Shown here: piece by piece, positions 51,971-59,500 of the stretch
How the letters are laid out: every line of letters starts with the position of its first letter
Position numbering within the stretch: the stretch's first letter is position 1
NCBI GenBank assembly: GCA_903922735.1
Contig: CAIXUZ010000050.1
Location: forward strand, 1-64,000
Origin: an uncultured Verrucomicrobia subdivision 3 bacterium
Lineage (GTDB): Bacteria; Verrucomicrobiota; Verrucomicrobiia; Limisphaerales; UBA11358
DNA length: 64,000 nt
Direction of reading: 5' to 3'
The notes under the pieces: generated by a model
The model's input: the letters and a program-made list of their open reading frames with translations, nothing else
The model's database searches: none
What the model was told of the DNA's origin: nothing
Translations under genes and position numbers: made by a program

Positions 51971-53659
51971 TCATTTGTCTGTTGGTTGGCCATCACGAGG
52001 CGGGCGATTCTCACGGTTGCCGCCGCTTTGACCGTCTTGTCCCCTCTTTCCACCGCCACCACCGCCGGGTCCACGGTCGGTGCGTTGCGCTTCGGTCATG
52101 AGGTGGAGACCGGTTTTACCCTTTTGTGAGGCCGGCAGCTCGATGACGCCTTTCGGTGTCAGATCACGTCCGGCTAAGCCGGGATAGGTGGGCTCGTAGC
52201 GGTGAACCTTGAACACGGCGTTCCATAAGTGGCCGCGCATGTCTTTGCCGGGCAGCTCGCCTTGGGCGAGAATCCCGCCGCGCACCATCGGGTTCACATA
52301 TTGCCAGACCATTTCGCCGGTAGGCGTGACCTCGAACAGGTTGCCGACGATGCCGCCGCAGATGAGCGTGTTGCCGTTGGGCAACCGGTGCGCCCCGGAT
52401 ATTTCAGCGGAAAAGAAGTCCGTGCGATTCTTTGCTTCGTAGTGCCACACAGGTTTCTCCGGGCCATAGGCTTTGCCGGGTTCGAGGATGTAGCGGCCGC
52501 TGGCATCCATCGGCAACACGATTTCTTCCACGCTCGACCAGCCGCGATCATAGCCGTTATTGAAGATCGTCATGTGACCGGCACCGGGATAGCCGTCGGG
52601 AATCCACTGGGCGTCGTGCTGCTGGACGAGCTGCTTGTCTTGCAGCGTGCCGCGCTTGTAAGCCGCCGGATTGCCCCAGCGATAGATCAGGTCGCCGCCT
52701 TTGCCTTGCTTGCCGCCCGCATGGCTGGCTGCTTCTTTGGTGGTGGTGCTGTGGTCGATGATCCAAACCTCGTTGCAACCCCGAACACTGATGGCGATCT
52801 GGTCGAGTTTCGGGTTGTAATCGAACGAATTCATGTGGTTCCAGAATGCAGGCGTGGCGCGACCGTTGCAGGATACGCTTACCAGCTCCGGATGCGCCGC
52901 CACGTCCCCGTAGTTGGGCTTGGTGCGGTCGAAGTCTTGAATCAGGTGATCCCAGACGTGCCATTCCCAGACGATGCGGCCGCCTTTGGGCTTGATCGGC
53001 TCAATCTCCACCAGGGCGTCGGGCACCAGATATTCATCGCGCATAAGGCTGACATCGAAACCGGCCGCCACAGCTTGCTCGCGCGTTTTGCGCTCGACCA
53101 TGAGGGCAAGAATATTGCCGTTAGGCAGGGGCTTGAGGTCATGATGCAGCTGGTAGTCGCGGGTGGCGTGGTCAAACTCCCAGACCAGATTGCCGTCCCA
53201 ATCATACTCCTCAATGCGACCGCCTTCGCCGCCGCCGGTTCCGCCCTGCACCCGGAGCATGCAGGCGCGGATCATGTGTCCGTTAGGCAGCAGATGCACA
53301 ACCTGACCAGGTTCATAAGCGCTCTTCCAGGAATGAACAACTTGCCCGTCGTTCTTCATCAGGTAGGTCACCAGGTTGTGCTTGGGCGCGAACAATGTGT
53401 AGCCGTCGAATGCCTTGGGCGTGTTAAGGAATAGCCCAACGGTCTGACCCGGGTTAGGCGAAACGGGTGTTTTGTTCTCCGGCATCTCATGCCGCCCGCC
53501 GCCTTCGCGACTGCGACCCTGGCCCTGGCCACCGGGCTGGCGTGGACGGTCATTGGGTTGTTCTTGCGCCAGGGTGATCTGTGCTACGGCCCCCGTCAGC
53601 ATGAAGGCGAAGAGGATATTCCGGATCGGATGACTTGTGGATTCGCATTCTTTTTTCAT
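51971..53659 (-). CDS. Secreted arylsulfotransferase-type protein (2)
   Basis: The 562-aa product has a signal peptide (ILFAFMLTGAVAQITLA) and a Gly/Arg/Gln-rich N-terminal segment (RPRQPGGQGQGRSREGGG). The propeller carries LHHDLKPLPNG, WNHMNSFDYNP, VWIIDHSTTTKEAA, QHDAQWIPDG and HRLPNGNTLICGG, then FKVHRY and RDLTPKG. It is clearly homologous along its whole length to the second half of the 1193-aa fusion at 39720. The C-terminus again is Gly/Arg/Pro-rich (RGPGGGGGGKRGQDGQ). It is 47 nt downstream of the FGE-fold/PEBP gene and most likely in its operon. Confidence 0.85.
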   Translation of the reverse strand: MKKECESTSHPIRNILFAFMLTGAVAQITLAQEQPNDRPRQPGGQGQGRSREGGGRHEMPENKTPVSPNPGQTVGLFLNTPKAFDGYTLFAPKHNLVTYLMKNDGQVVHSWKSAYEPGQVVHLLPNGHMIRACMLRVQGGTGGGEGGRIEEYDWDGNLVWEFDHATRDYQLHHDLKPLPNGNILALMVERKTREQAVAAGFDVSLMRDEYLVPDALVEIEPIKPKGGRIVWEWHVWDHLIQDFDRTKPNYGDVAAHPELVSVSCNGRATPAFWNHMNSFDYNPKLDQIAISVRGCNEVWIIDHSTTTKEAASHAGGKQGKGGDLIYRWGNPAAYKRGTLQDKQLVQQHDAQWIPDGYPGAGHMTIFNNGYDRGWSSVEEIVLPMDASGRYILEPGKAYGPEKPVWHYEAKNRTDFFSAEISGAHRLPNGNTLICGGIVGNLFEVTPTGEMVWQYVNPMVRGGILAQGELPGKDMRGHLWNAVFKVHRYEPTYPGLAGRDLTPKGVIELPASQKGKTGLHLMTEAQRTDRGPGGGGGGKRGQDGQSGGNRENRPPRDGQPTDK

Positions 53660-53706
53660 GACAAAATAGAATTTTCAGAGGTTGGTTTACTCGCTAAAAC
53701 AATGGA

Positions 53707-55566
53707 TTATTGACTGGGAGCCGGACGACGCTCCTCGGGTTGCTTGCTGGAATCACGCGGCGGTCGCTCGCTGGCACCCGAACCATCGGGACGATTTCGT
53801 GACGGGCCAGCGCCAGGGTTCCGGTCGTCGCTGCTGCCGGAACGTGTGTAAACCACGCGCAGTTCCGCAGTGGCCAGGATCTTGTCTTTCATGGCGGCGA
53901 GCAAAACTTCTCGGTTCACTTCAGCGAGCGGAACCGTGATTTGGGGCGGTGCTGACAGGGCGTAAACCGTGTAGATATAGGTTTTGGCTCCCGGTCCTTT
54001 GGAATGAGGTGGCGCGTATTCCCGGCGGCGGTTGACGCTGTTGTTTCCCAACGTCCCGACGCCTTTCACGTTCTTGGGAAGACTTTGGACGGTGGCCGGC
54101 AGATCGTAGAGAATCCAATACCATTTGGTCTGGTCTGGTGCCTCGTGGTGCATGATGAGGGCGTAACTCTTGGTTTCGGCAGGAGCACCGCTCCATTCCA
54201 ACGGCAAGGTGGCAGCGACACCGTCACCGGTAAACTCCGTCGGCAACGGACCACCGTTGGTCACCACGGAACTGCGCAATATGAAATTACCAAATGGCTT
54301 CCGGAGGAATTCGCCAGAAATGTGATTGTTAACCGCCGGCAAATCGGCACGTGGTGGACGTTCGCCATTTTGCTCTCCGCCGGGTTGACGTGGACTCCCA
54401 TCTGGGCGCGGACGCCGCTGGCCGCCACCAGAACCACCGCCCGTTTTACCTTCGCGACCAGGGACATGTTGAACCGGGGTCGGTTTGATGACGGGCCTGC
54501 TCTCGGCATTGACCGGCAGCACGACCCGGAAGCCGAGGTGGTAGTAGGGATGGTCCGGATCCTGCGGGCCACGATAATAGGACGGGTTGCGGTTCGACAC
54601 GCGGCCGTGACCGTTCTCACCATTATACCAGTTGCCGCCGCGCATGCCGCGATACGGCTTGCCGTCCTGCACCAGGCTGCCGTTCGCCGGACCGGGCGGG
54701 TTTTCGGATGGGCTGTAGGCGTAGTAATCGCGCACATACCAGTCGTTGATGAACTGCCAGACATTGCCGCTCATGTCATAAAGACCGTAGCCATTCGCGC
54801 CATTCGAGGTCTGGAAATTTTCCTGAACGCCGGGCCAGCCGAAGTCGGATTTGCGATGTAACTGGCCGTTGAAAAATCCAACCGGCGTCGTCCACGGAAT
54901 TGGGCCGGCACGAAAAGGATTCTTTGATTCCGGCCAATTTGCCTTGGTCGCGTCCGGCTCATCGCCCCACGGGAAGTTGCGATAGGGGTTTTGCAGGCCA
55001 CCCCGTCCGGCGTATTCCCATTCGGCTTCGGTTGGCAAACGGAAGCCGCTCTTGTTGAAGTCGCAGTCCCAGGTCGTCGTGTTGTAGCACAGTGGTTTTC
55101 CTTGCTGTGCGCTCAGCCAGTTGCAGTAAGCCGCCGAGCCCGGCCAGCGAATGCAGATGACAGGATGCTGTTCTTTCTTGTCCAGCACCGTGAACGCCTT
55201 GCCATTCCAGCCAATCCGGCTGAACGGTGACATCGCTCGCGTTTCGCAAAGCAACTCCTTCTTGCTGGCGAGATACACGCCGCCGTCGCGAACCTCGATT
55301 ACTTTCTGCGCCTGTGACGAATTTAAGAACTCGCAATATTCCTTCGTAGTCACGGTATAGATGCCCATGTAGAAGGCATCCAGCCGCACTGTGTGGATCG
55401 GGGTTTCATCCCCGCCATGCTTCGGATCCACGAAGCCGTGGTGGTCGCCCATCTCAAACTGGCCCGCAGGAATCAGTGTTAATTCGGGAATGGATGGTTG
55501 CGCTTGGAGCAACGTTGTGAAATGAGTTGCGGCCAGTAAGGCGAATATCCATTTCGTGGTTTTCAT
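53707..55566 (-). CDS. Secreted fusion: FGE-fold domain plus PEBP/YbhB domain
   Basis: The 619-aa product begins at ATG 55566 with a signal peptide ending LQAQP. Residues about 25-350 form an FGE-sulfatase-fold domain (GQFEMGDHHGFVDP, RLPTEAEWEYAGRGG, GNVWQFINDW, MRGGNWYNGENGHGRVSNR). As in the 39720 protein, no cysteines follow RGG. A Pro/Arg/Gly-rich linker (RRPRPDGSPRQPGG) leads to a PEBP/YbhB domain at about 405-560 (LPTEFTGDG, LPLEWSGAPAETKSYALIMH, YWILYDLPA). YbhB-type proteins bind ligands in the periplasm. The tail is again Arg/Pro-rich. It is the first gene of the minus-strand block and has the box at 55585 before it. Confidence 0.85.
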   Translation of the reverse strand: MKTTKWIFALLAATHFTTLLQAQPSIPELTLIPAGQFEMGDHHGFVDPKHGGDETPIHTVRLDAFYMGIYTVTTKEYCEFLNSSQAQKVIEVRDGGVYLASKKELLCETRAMSPFSRIGWNGKAFTVLDKKEQHPVICIRWPGSAAYCNWLSAQQGKPLCYNTTTWDCDFNKSGFRLPTEAEWEYAGRGGLQNPYRNFPWGDEPDATKANWPESKNPFRAGPIPWTTPVGFFNGQLHRKSDFGWPGVQENFQTSNGANGYGLYDMSGNVWQFINDWYVRDYYAYSPSENPPGPANGSLVQDGKPYRGMRGGNWYNGENGHGRVSNRNPSYYRGPQDPDHPYYHLGFRVVLPVNAESRPVIKPTPVQHVPGREGKTGGGSGGGQRRPRPDGSPRQPGGEQNGERPPRADLPAVNNHISGEFLRKPFGNFILRSSVVTNGGPLPTEFTGDGVAATLPLEWSGAPAETKSYALIMHHEAPDQTKWYWILYDLPATVQSLPKNVKGVGTLGNNSVNRRREYAPPHSKGPGAKTYIYTVYALSAPPQITVPLAEVNREVLLAAMKDKILATAELRVVYTRSGSSDDRNPGAGPSRNRPDGSGASERPPRDSSKQPEERRPAPSQ

Positions 55567-55584
55567 GATGCAACTATGACGCAA

Positions 55585-55606
55585 TAAACCTTAAGTTCGG
55601 ATGAAG
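55585..55606 (-). promoter_or_regulatory. Direct-repeat box upstream of the FGE-fold/PEBP gene
   Basis: Minus strand CTTCAT, 5 nt, CTTAAGG. It ends 18 nt before the ATG at 55566. A weak TCATAG follows nine nt downstream as a possible -10. Together with the box at 55640 it forms an inverted pair in the divergent control region. Confidence 0.7.
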
Positions 55607-55639
55607 AAAAAAGTGTTTCCAAGCCGTTTGATAGTCGGC

Positions 55640-55661
55640 CTTCATTCCAGCTTAAGGTTGA
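55640..55661 (+). promoter_or_regulatory. Direct-repeat box upstream of the response regulator gene
   Basis: Plus strand CTTCAT, 5 nt, CTTAAGG, mirror image of the box at 55585. It lies about 50 nt before the regulator start, consistent with autoregulation. Confidence 0.7.
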
Positions 55662-55711
55662 ATCTGCGAGAGTGACGTTTTCGAAAAATAGTGATAAAAG
55701 AACGCAGCATC

Positions 55712-56362
55712 ATGAGGATCTTGATTGTTGAAGACGAGCCAGACTTGCTTACGAGTCTTGCCCAAGCTTTGCGTGAGGAAGGCTATGCCGTGGACACCGC
55801 CAATAACGGCAACGACGGCCTATTCAACGCCGAAGGCACGGATTATGACGCCATCGTGCTCGATGTGATGTTGCCGGGCATGGACGGCTGGGAAATCCTC
55901 CGGCGGCTTCGCAAAACGAAAAAAACTCCGGTGCTCATGCTCACCGCGCGCGATCAGACGCGCGATCGTGTGAAAGGATTGGATGCCGGCGCGGATGATT
56001 ACGTGGTCAAACCGTTTGATCTGGAAGAGGTTTTCGCCCGGCTCCGCGCCATCATTCGCCGTAGCGCGAACCAGACCACCAACCTGATCGAGATCGGCGA
56101 GGTGAAGATTAATACTGCGGCTCGCAATATATCACTCAAGGGCAAGCCGGTTGAACTCACGGCCCGGGAATATTCGCTGGTGGAATTTCTCGCCCTTCAT
56201 CGCGGCGAAGTCGTCACGCGCACGCAGCTTTACGAGCACCTGTTCGATGAGAACGAAAGCTCGATGTCCAACCTTTTGGATGTTCACGTCTCCAATGTCC
56301 GCAAAAAACTGGGCGCTGATTTCATCGCCACGCGGCGCGGTCATGGTTATTGCATTGAGTGA
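55712..56362 (+). CDS. OmpR-family response regulator
   Basis: The 216-aa product is a receiver domain (phosphorylated Asp51 in VLDVMLPGMDG, Thr in MLTARDQ, Lys in DDYVVKPFD) followed by a winged-helix domain (about 125-216: ELTAREYSLVEFL, NVRKKLGADFIATRRGHGYCIE). ATG 55712 (MRILIVEDEP) is chosen over an upstream GTG at 55691 because receiver domains start there. It is divergent from the secreted-protein block and lies one nt before the kinase gene. It is the prime candidate to bind the CTTMA-N6-CTTAAGG boxes. Confidence 0.95.
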   Translation: MRILIVEDEPDLLTSLAQALREEGYAVDTANNGNDGLFNAEGTDYDAIVLDVMLPGMDGWEILRRLRKTKKTPVLMLTARDQTRDRVKGLDAGADDYVVKPFDLEEVFARLRAIIRRSANQTTNLIEIGEVKINTAARNISLKGKPVELTAREYSLVEFLALHRGEVVTRTQLYEHLFDENESSMSNLLDVHVSNVRKKLGADFIATRRGHGYCIE

Positions 56363-56363
56363 C

Positions 56364-57872
56364 ATGAAAATCTTCAACTCCATCAAATGGCGGCTGCAAA
56401 TCTGGTATGGACTCATCCTGGTGTCCGTTTTGACCGGCTTTGGCTTGACGGCGTTCCAGTTGGAACGCAGCCGGCAATTCCGCCGGATTGACGAGGAATT
56501 ACAGCGACGCTTTTCAGCGATCACGATGGCGATTCGGCCGCCGCCCAATCGCGGTCTCAATGCGAACCGGCAATCACCCGAGCGACCATTGGGTCGCCGC
56601 CCGGATGATTTGACGCCGCCCAAGAGCGGGCGGCTTCAGACGGACCTTCATTTGCCTCCGCAAGTGTTGGCGCTGTTCGATACCAGCGACCGGAATAATT
56701 TTTTTTACAGCATAGAATTTCGGGACGGCCGGGATCCTCTGCGATCAACCAATGCGCCAAATTCATTTGTGGAAACCAGGGATTTTTCACCAAGCCCACC
56801 GGCCGCTGATTCCGTCAATCCTCCGGATGCACGTCCGAAAATACCGCAGCCGGCGACGCCTCAGACCAGCGGAATGATTCGTGAAATCGTCCAGAAAATG
56901 CCGCAAGGCATGGATGCGGTGGTTCGGGTCGGATGCTCCATCGCTCCGGAAATGAATGAGCTTCAAATCACCGCCCTGAAATTAGCCGGCGTTGGTGGCG
57001 TGGTTTTGTTTTTTGGCCTCACCGGCGGCTGGTGGTTGGTGGGGCGCGCGCTAAAGCCCGTCGCCATCATCAGCACCACGGCCGTGAAAATATCTGCCGG
57101 TGACTTGTCTCAGCGCATTGAAGTGGACGAGGCGGAAAGCGAACTTGGTCAGCTCGCTGCCGTATTGAATTCCACTTTCGCGCGGCTGGAATCAGCTTTC
57201 GCCCAACAGCGGCAATTTGCCTCCGACGCGGCGCACGAATTGCGAACGCCGGTGTCCGTGATTCTCACTCAGACGCAAGCCGCGCTCAACCGCGAGCGGG
57301 ATGCGGCCGGTTATAAGCAAACCGTTGAAGCCTGCCATCGTGCCGCCCAGCGGATGCGCAAGCTCATTGAAGCCCTGTTGGAACTCGCGCGGTATGACGC
57401 CGGGCAGGAGGTTTTGAAGCGGTTGACTTTTGATTTTTCCCGGACCATTGCCGGCTGTGCCGATTTGGTGCAGCCGCTGGCGGAAGATCGCGGGGTGAAA
57501 ATATGTTGCGATTTTTCACCGCTGGAAATCATCGGGGATCCTGAGCGGCTGGAACAAGTGGTGACCAATTTGCTGACGAACGCGATCCAATACAACCAGC
57601 CTGCCGGTGAGGTGACAGTGAGATTGGCTGCCGAAGTCGGTTTGGCGGTTCTGACGATTGCCGATACCGGGCAGGGGATTGCGCCGGATGATTTGCCGCG
57701 AGTATTCGAGAGATTTTATCGCGGCGATAAGTCCCGCACCGGGGGCGGCAATGCTGGCTTGGGGCTTTCGATTTGCAAATCCATCATTGAAGCACACGGC
57801 GGAACGATTGAGGTGATGAGCGAGCAGAATATTGGGACGACTTTCATTGTCCGGCTGCCCATCCAATCCTAG
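56364..57872 (+). CDS. Sensor histidine kinase, HAMP type
   Basis: The 502-aa product has a first membrane segment (about 12-31), an exported sensor region (about 35-200) and a second segment (about 207-227). A HAMP linker, a HisKA domain with the phosphorylated His291 in HELRTPVSVIL, and a HATPase domain (NLLTNAIQYN, DTGQGIAPDDL, GLGLSICKSI) follow. The sensor region is unusual: it is largely Pro/Arg-rich (RPPPNRGLNANRQ, PPDARPKIPQPATP) and contains no PAS or Cache pattern I can see. Such composition also occurs in proteins of the adjacent block. The frame's 3' end overlaps that of hemW by 4 nt. Confidence 0.93.
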   Translation: MKIFNSIKWRLQIWYGLILVSVLTGFGLTAFQLERSRQFRRIDEELQRRFSAITMAIRPPPNRGLNANRQSPERPLGRRPDDLTPPKSGRLQTDLHLPPQVLALFDTSDRNNFFYSIEFRDGRDPLRSTNAPNSFVETRDFSPSPPAADSVNPPDARPKIPQPATPQTSGMIREIVQKMPQGMDAVVRVGCSIAPEMNELQITALKLAGVGGVVLFFGLTGGWWLVGRALKPVAIISTTAVKISAGDLSQRIEVDEAESELGQLAAVLNSTFARLESAFAQQRQFASDAAHELRTPVSVILTQTQAALNRERDAAGYKQTVEACHRAAQRMRKLIEALLELARYDAGQEVLKRLTFDFSRTIAGCADLVQPLAEDRGVKICCDFSPLEIIGDPERLEQVVTNLLTNAIQYNQPAGEVTVRLAAEVGLAVLTIADTGQGIAPDDLPRVFERFYRGDKSRTGGGNAGLGLSICKSIIEAHGGTIEVMSEQNIGTTFIVRLPIQS

Positions 57873-59089
57873 CGCAAAAACATTTCCGCCGCCGCATCCG
57901 CAAACCGCAAGCCGGCCCGGGTCAGGCGAAAACCGTCACCCTCCAAATTTCCCCAGCCGCGTTCTTCCAGCTGCTTCATTTCCGCCCCCCATTCCTGACG
58001 CAGATCAAAATCGGTTACGCGCAAAAAGTTTGCGAATGACCAGCCGACATTCATGCGTAAGCCGAACGCGGCAATTTCTCCCGCCCGGCGCAGCGGAGAA
58101 AGTTCCTCGCTGGATTCAATGGCTCGTCGGCCTTTTTCCAACTGCTCGCAATAAAGCTGCGTGTTTGCCCAGTTTTTTGTCCGCACGCCGCGCACATATC
58201 CCGTCGCGCTTGGACCGAGTCCGTGATACGAACCGCCTTGCCAGTAGTTCACGTTGTGCTTGCAGGCCAGTGAGGGAATGTCAATTAATGCCCCCTCATC
58301 CTGTCCTTTTCCCCCGGTGGGGCAGCAGGTGGCCGAAGGCTGGTTGAGAGGGATATCTTTTGCGAGGTTGGCAATCTCATATTGCCTGAAACCAGCATCA
58401 ACCGAACGCGCAATCAATTCCTCATACATCAGGCAGGCCAACTCCTCGTCCACGGAAAATTCGCCGGCCTGGAGTTGATCAAACAGCGGCGTATCGTCTT
58501 CGTAAATCACTTCGTAGCTCGACAGGTGCTCGCTCTGCATCGCCATGACTTCATTTAAGGTCGCGCGCCAGATCTCCATCGTCTGGGTTGGAATGGCGAA
58601 CATCAGGTCCAGATTAACATTGTCAAAACCGGCTTTTCGCAATGTGTCAAATGATCGGAAAACCATTTCGCGTGAATGAATGCGCCCGAGCCGGTCGAGC
58701 AGTTTTTCGTCGAGCGATTGCACGCCCATGGAGATGCGGTTGACGCCAAAATCACGCAATAATTTACATTTGTCGGCGGAAACGGTGGCGGGATTGCTTT
58801 CAATGGTGAATTCTTCCGCACCGAGCAGATTCAGTTTTTCCATCGCCTGCAAAATGGTTTCCCACTGGCGCAGATTCAATAGCGATGGCGTTCCGCCGCC
58901 GAAAAAAATGGTTTTGGGCTTGAGATCGGACGCGACCATTTCCAGTTCGCGGACGAGGGCGGCGACATACCGGTTGATGAGTTCGCCGGCGGAAGCTTCC
59001 GAATAAAATGCGCAGTATTCGCATTTCTGCGCGCAAAACGGGACGTGGACGTAAAGGCTGCCGATGTGAGCCGACAAGGGTTCCAGCAT
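57869..59089 (-). CDS. hemW: Radical SAM heme chaperone HemW
   Basis: The 406-aa protein has the SAM/iron-sulfur motif CAQKCEYCAFYS at residues 18-29, IFFGGGTPSLL, and EFTIESNPATV. It also has the HemW substrate segment (ACKHNVNYWQGGSYHGLGPSATGY). Known family function is heme delivery to membrane respiratory proteins; older annotations call it coproporphyrinogen oxidase. Between FRQYEIANLAK and CKHNVNYW there are about 25 extra residues compared with family members. They are encoded by a palindromic intergenic-type repeat (58291-58352), read in frame. Length is otherwise normal. Confidence 0.92.
   Translation of the reverse strand: MLEPLSAHIGSLYVHVPFCAQKCEYCAFYSEASAGELINRYVAALVRELEMVASDLKPKTIFFGGGTPSLLNLRQWETILQAMEKLNLLGAEEFTIESNPATVSADKCKLLRDFGVNRISMGVQSLDEKLLDRLGRIHSREMVFRSFDTLRKAGFDNVNLDLMFAIPTQTMEIWRATLNEVMAMQSEHLSSYEVIYEDDTPLFDQLQAGEFSVDEELACLMYEELIARSVDAGFRQYEIANLAKDIPLNQPSATCCPTGGKGQDEGALIDIPSLACKHNVNYWQGGSYHGLGPSATGYVRGVRTKNWANTQLYCEQLEKGRRAIESSEELSPLRRAGEIAAFGLRMNVGWSFANFLRVTDFDLRQEWGAEMKQLEERGWGNLEGDGFRLTRAGLRFADAAAEMFLR
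58291..58352. repeat. Palindromic repeat inserted in frame in hemW
   Basis: Contains two inner hairpins (cccccggtgggg at 58311-58322 and ggccgaaggc at 58331-58340) and outer complementary ends (ccctcat / ttgagaggg). This is the layout of a common bacterial intergenic palindrome, here kept in frame and adding the residues LNQPSATCCPTGGKGQDEG. Confidence 0.75.
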
Positions 59090-59141
59090 GGCTTCAGGTT
59101 AGCGGAGCCACGGGTGGATGCGAACGAAAATTCGCCGGCGG

Positions 59142-59351
59142 TCAGGCTGGATTGACGCGCTGGACGTTCTGGGCTTTCAACCCTTTGTCGCTGGGCGTGA
59201 TTTCGAAGGTAACCGCTTCTCCCTCATTCAAGGTTTTATAACCCTCACCCAGGATGGAGGTGTGATGAACAAAAACATCCTGTCCGGAATCCTCAGCAAT
59301 AAAGCCGAAGCCTTTTTTGTTGTCGAACCATTTCACTTTGCCGCTGGCCAT
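59142..59351 (-). CDS. Cold-shock domain protein
   Basis: The 69-aa protein is a single CSD: GKVKWFDNKKGFGFIAED (RNP1) and DVFVHHTSI (RNP2), with a C-terminus typical of CspA-type RNA chaperones. A strong ribosome-binding site (AGGAG, 6 nt before ATG) is present. The leader has a promoter, a 14-bp palindrome and a terminator-like hairpin (see separate entries), so expression may be regulated by transcript structure. Confidence 0.95.
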   Translation of the reverse strand: MASGKVKWFDNKKGFGFIAEDSGQDVFVHHTSILGEGYKTLNEGEAVTFEITPSDKGLKAQNVQRVNPA

Positions 59352-59384
59352 AACTGCTCCTGATTTGCGAGGCGAGCCAAAAGC

Positions 59385-59414
59385 AAAAAAGACACAGCCA
59401 ATGTCAGCTGTGTC
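59385..59414 (-). terminator. Intrinsic terminator or attenuator upstream of the cold-shock gene
   Basis: GACACAGC (59391-59398) pairs perfectly with GCTGTGTC (59407-59414). On the minus strand it is followed by six T. It may end the gltBD-receiver transcript. Because the best cold-shock promoter lies upstream of it, it could instead sit in the cold-shock leader and act there. Confidence 0.65.
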
Positions 59415-59446
59415 AGTATTTCACTTTTTCAAAATGCTCATGCCTC

Positions 59447-59486
59447 AGTTCAATTGAACTTTAAATAGAGGTTATAATTTGGTCAA
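59447..59486 (-). promoter_or_regulatory. Candidate promoter and palindrome for the cold-shock gene
   Basis: Minus strand TTGACC (59486-59481), 17 nt, TAAAGT (59463-59458). The -10 edge overlaps the perfect 14-bp palindrome agttcaattgaact (59447-59460), a possible operator. The resulting leader would be about 100 nt. Confidence 0.45.
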
Positions 59487-59500
59487 GTTGTACTTGTGAC

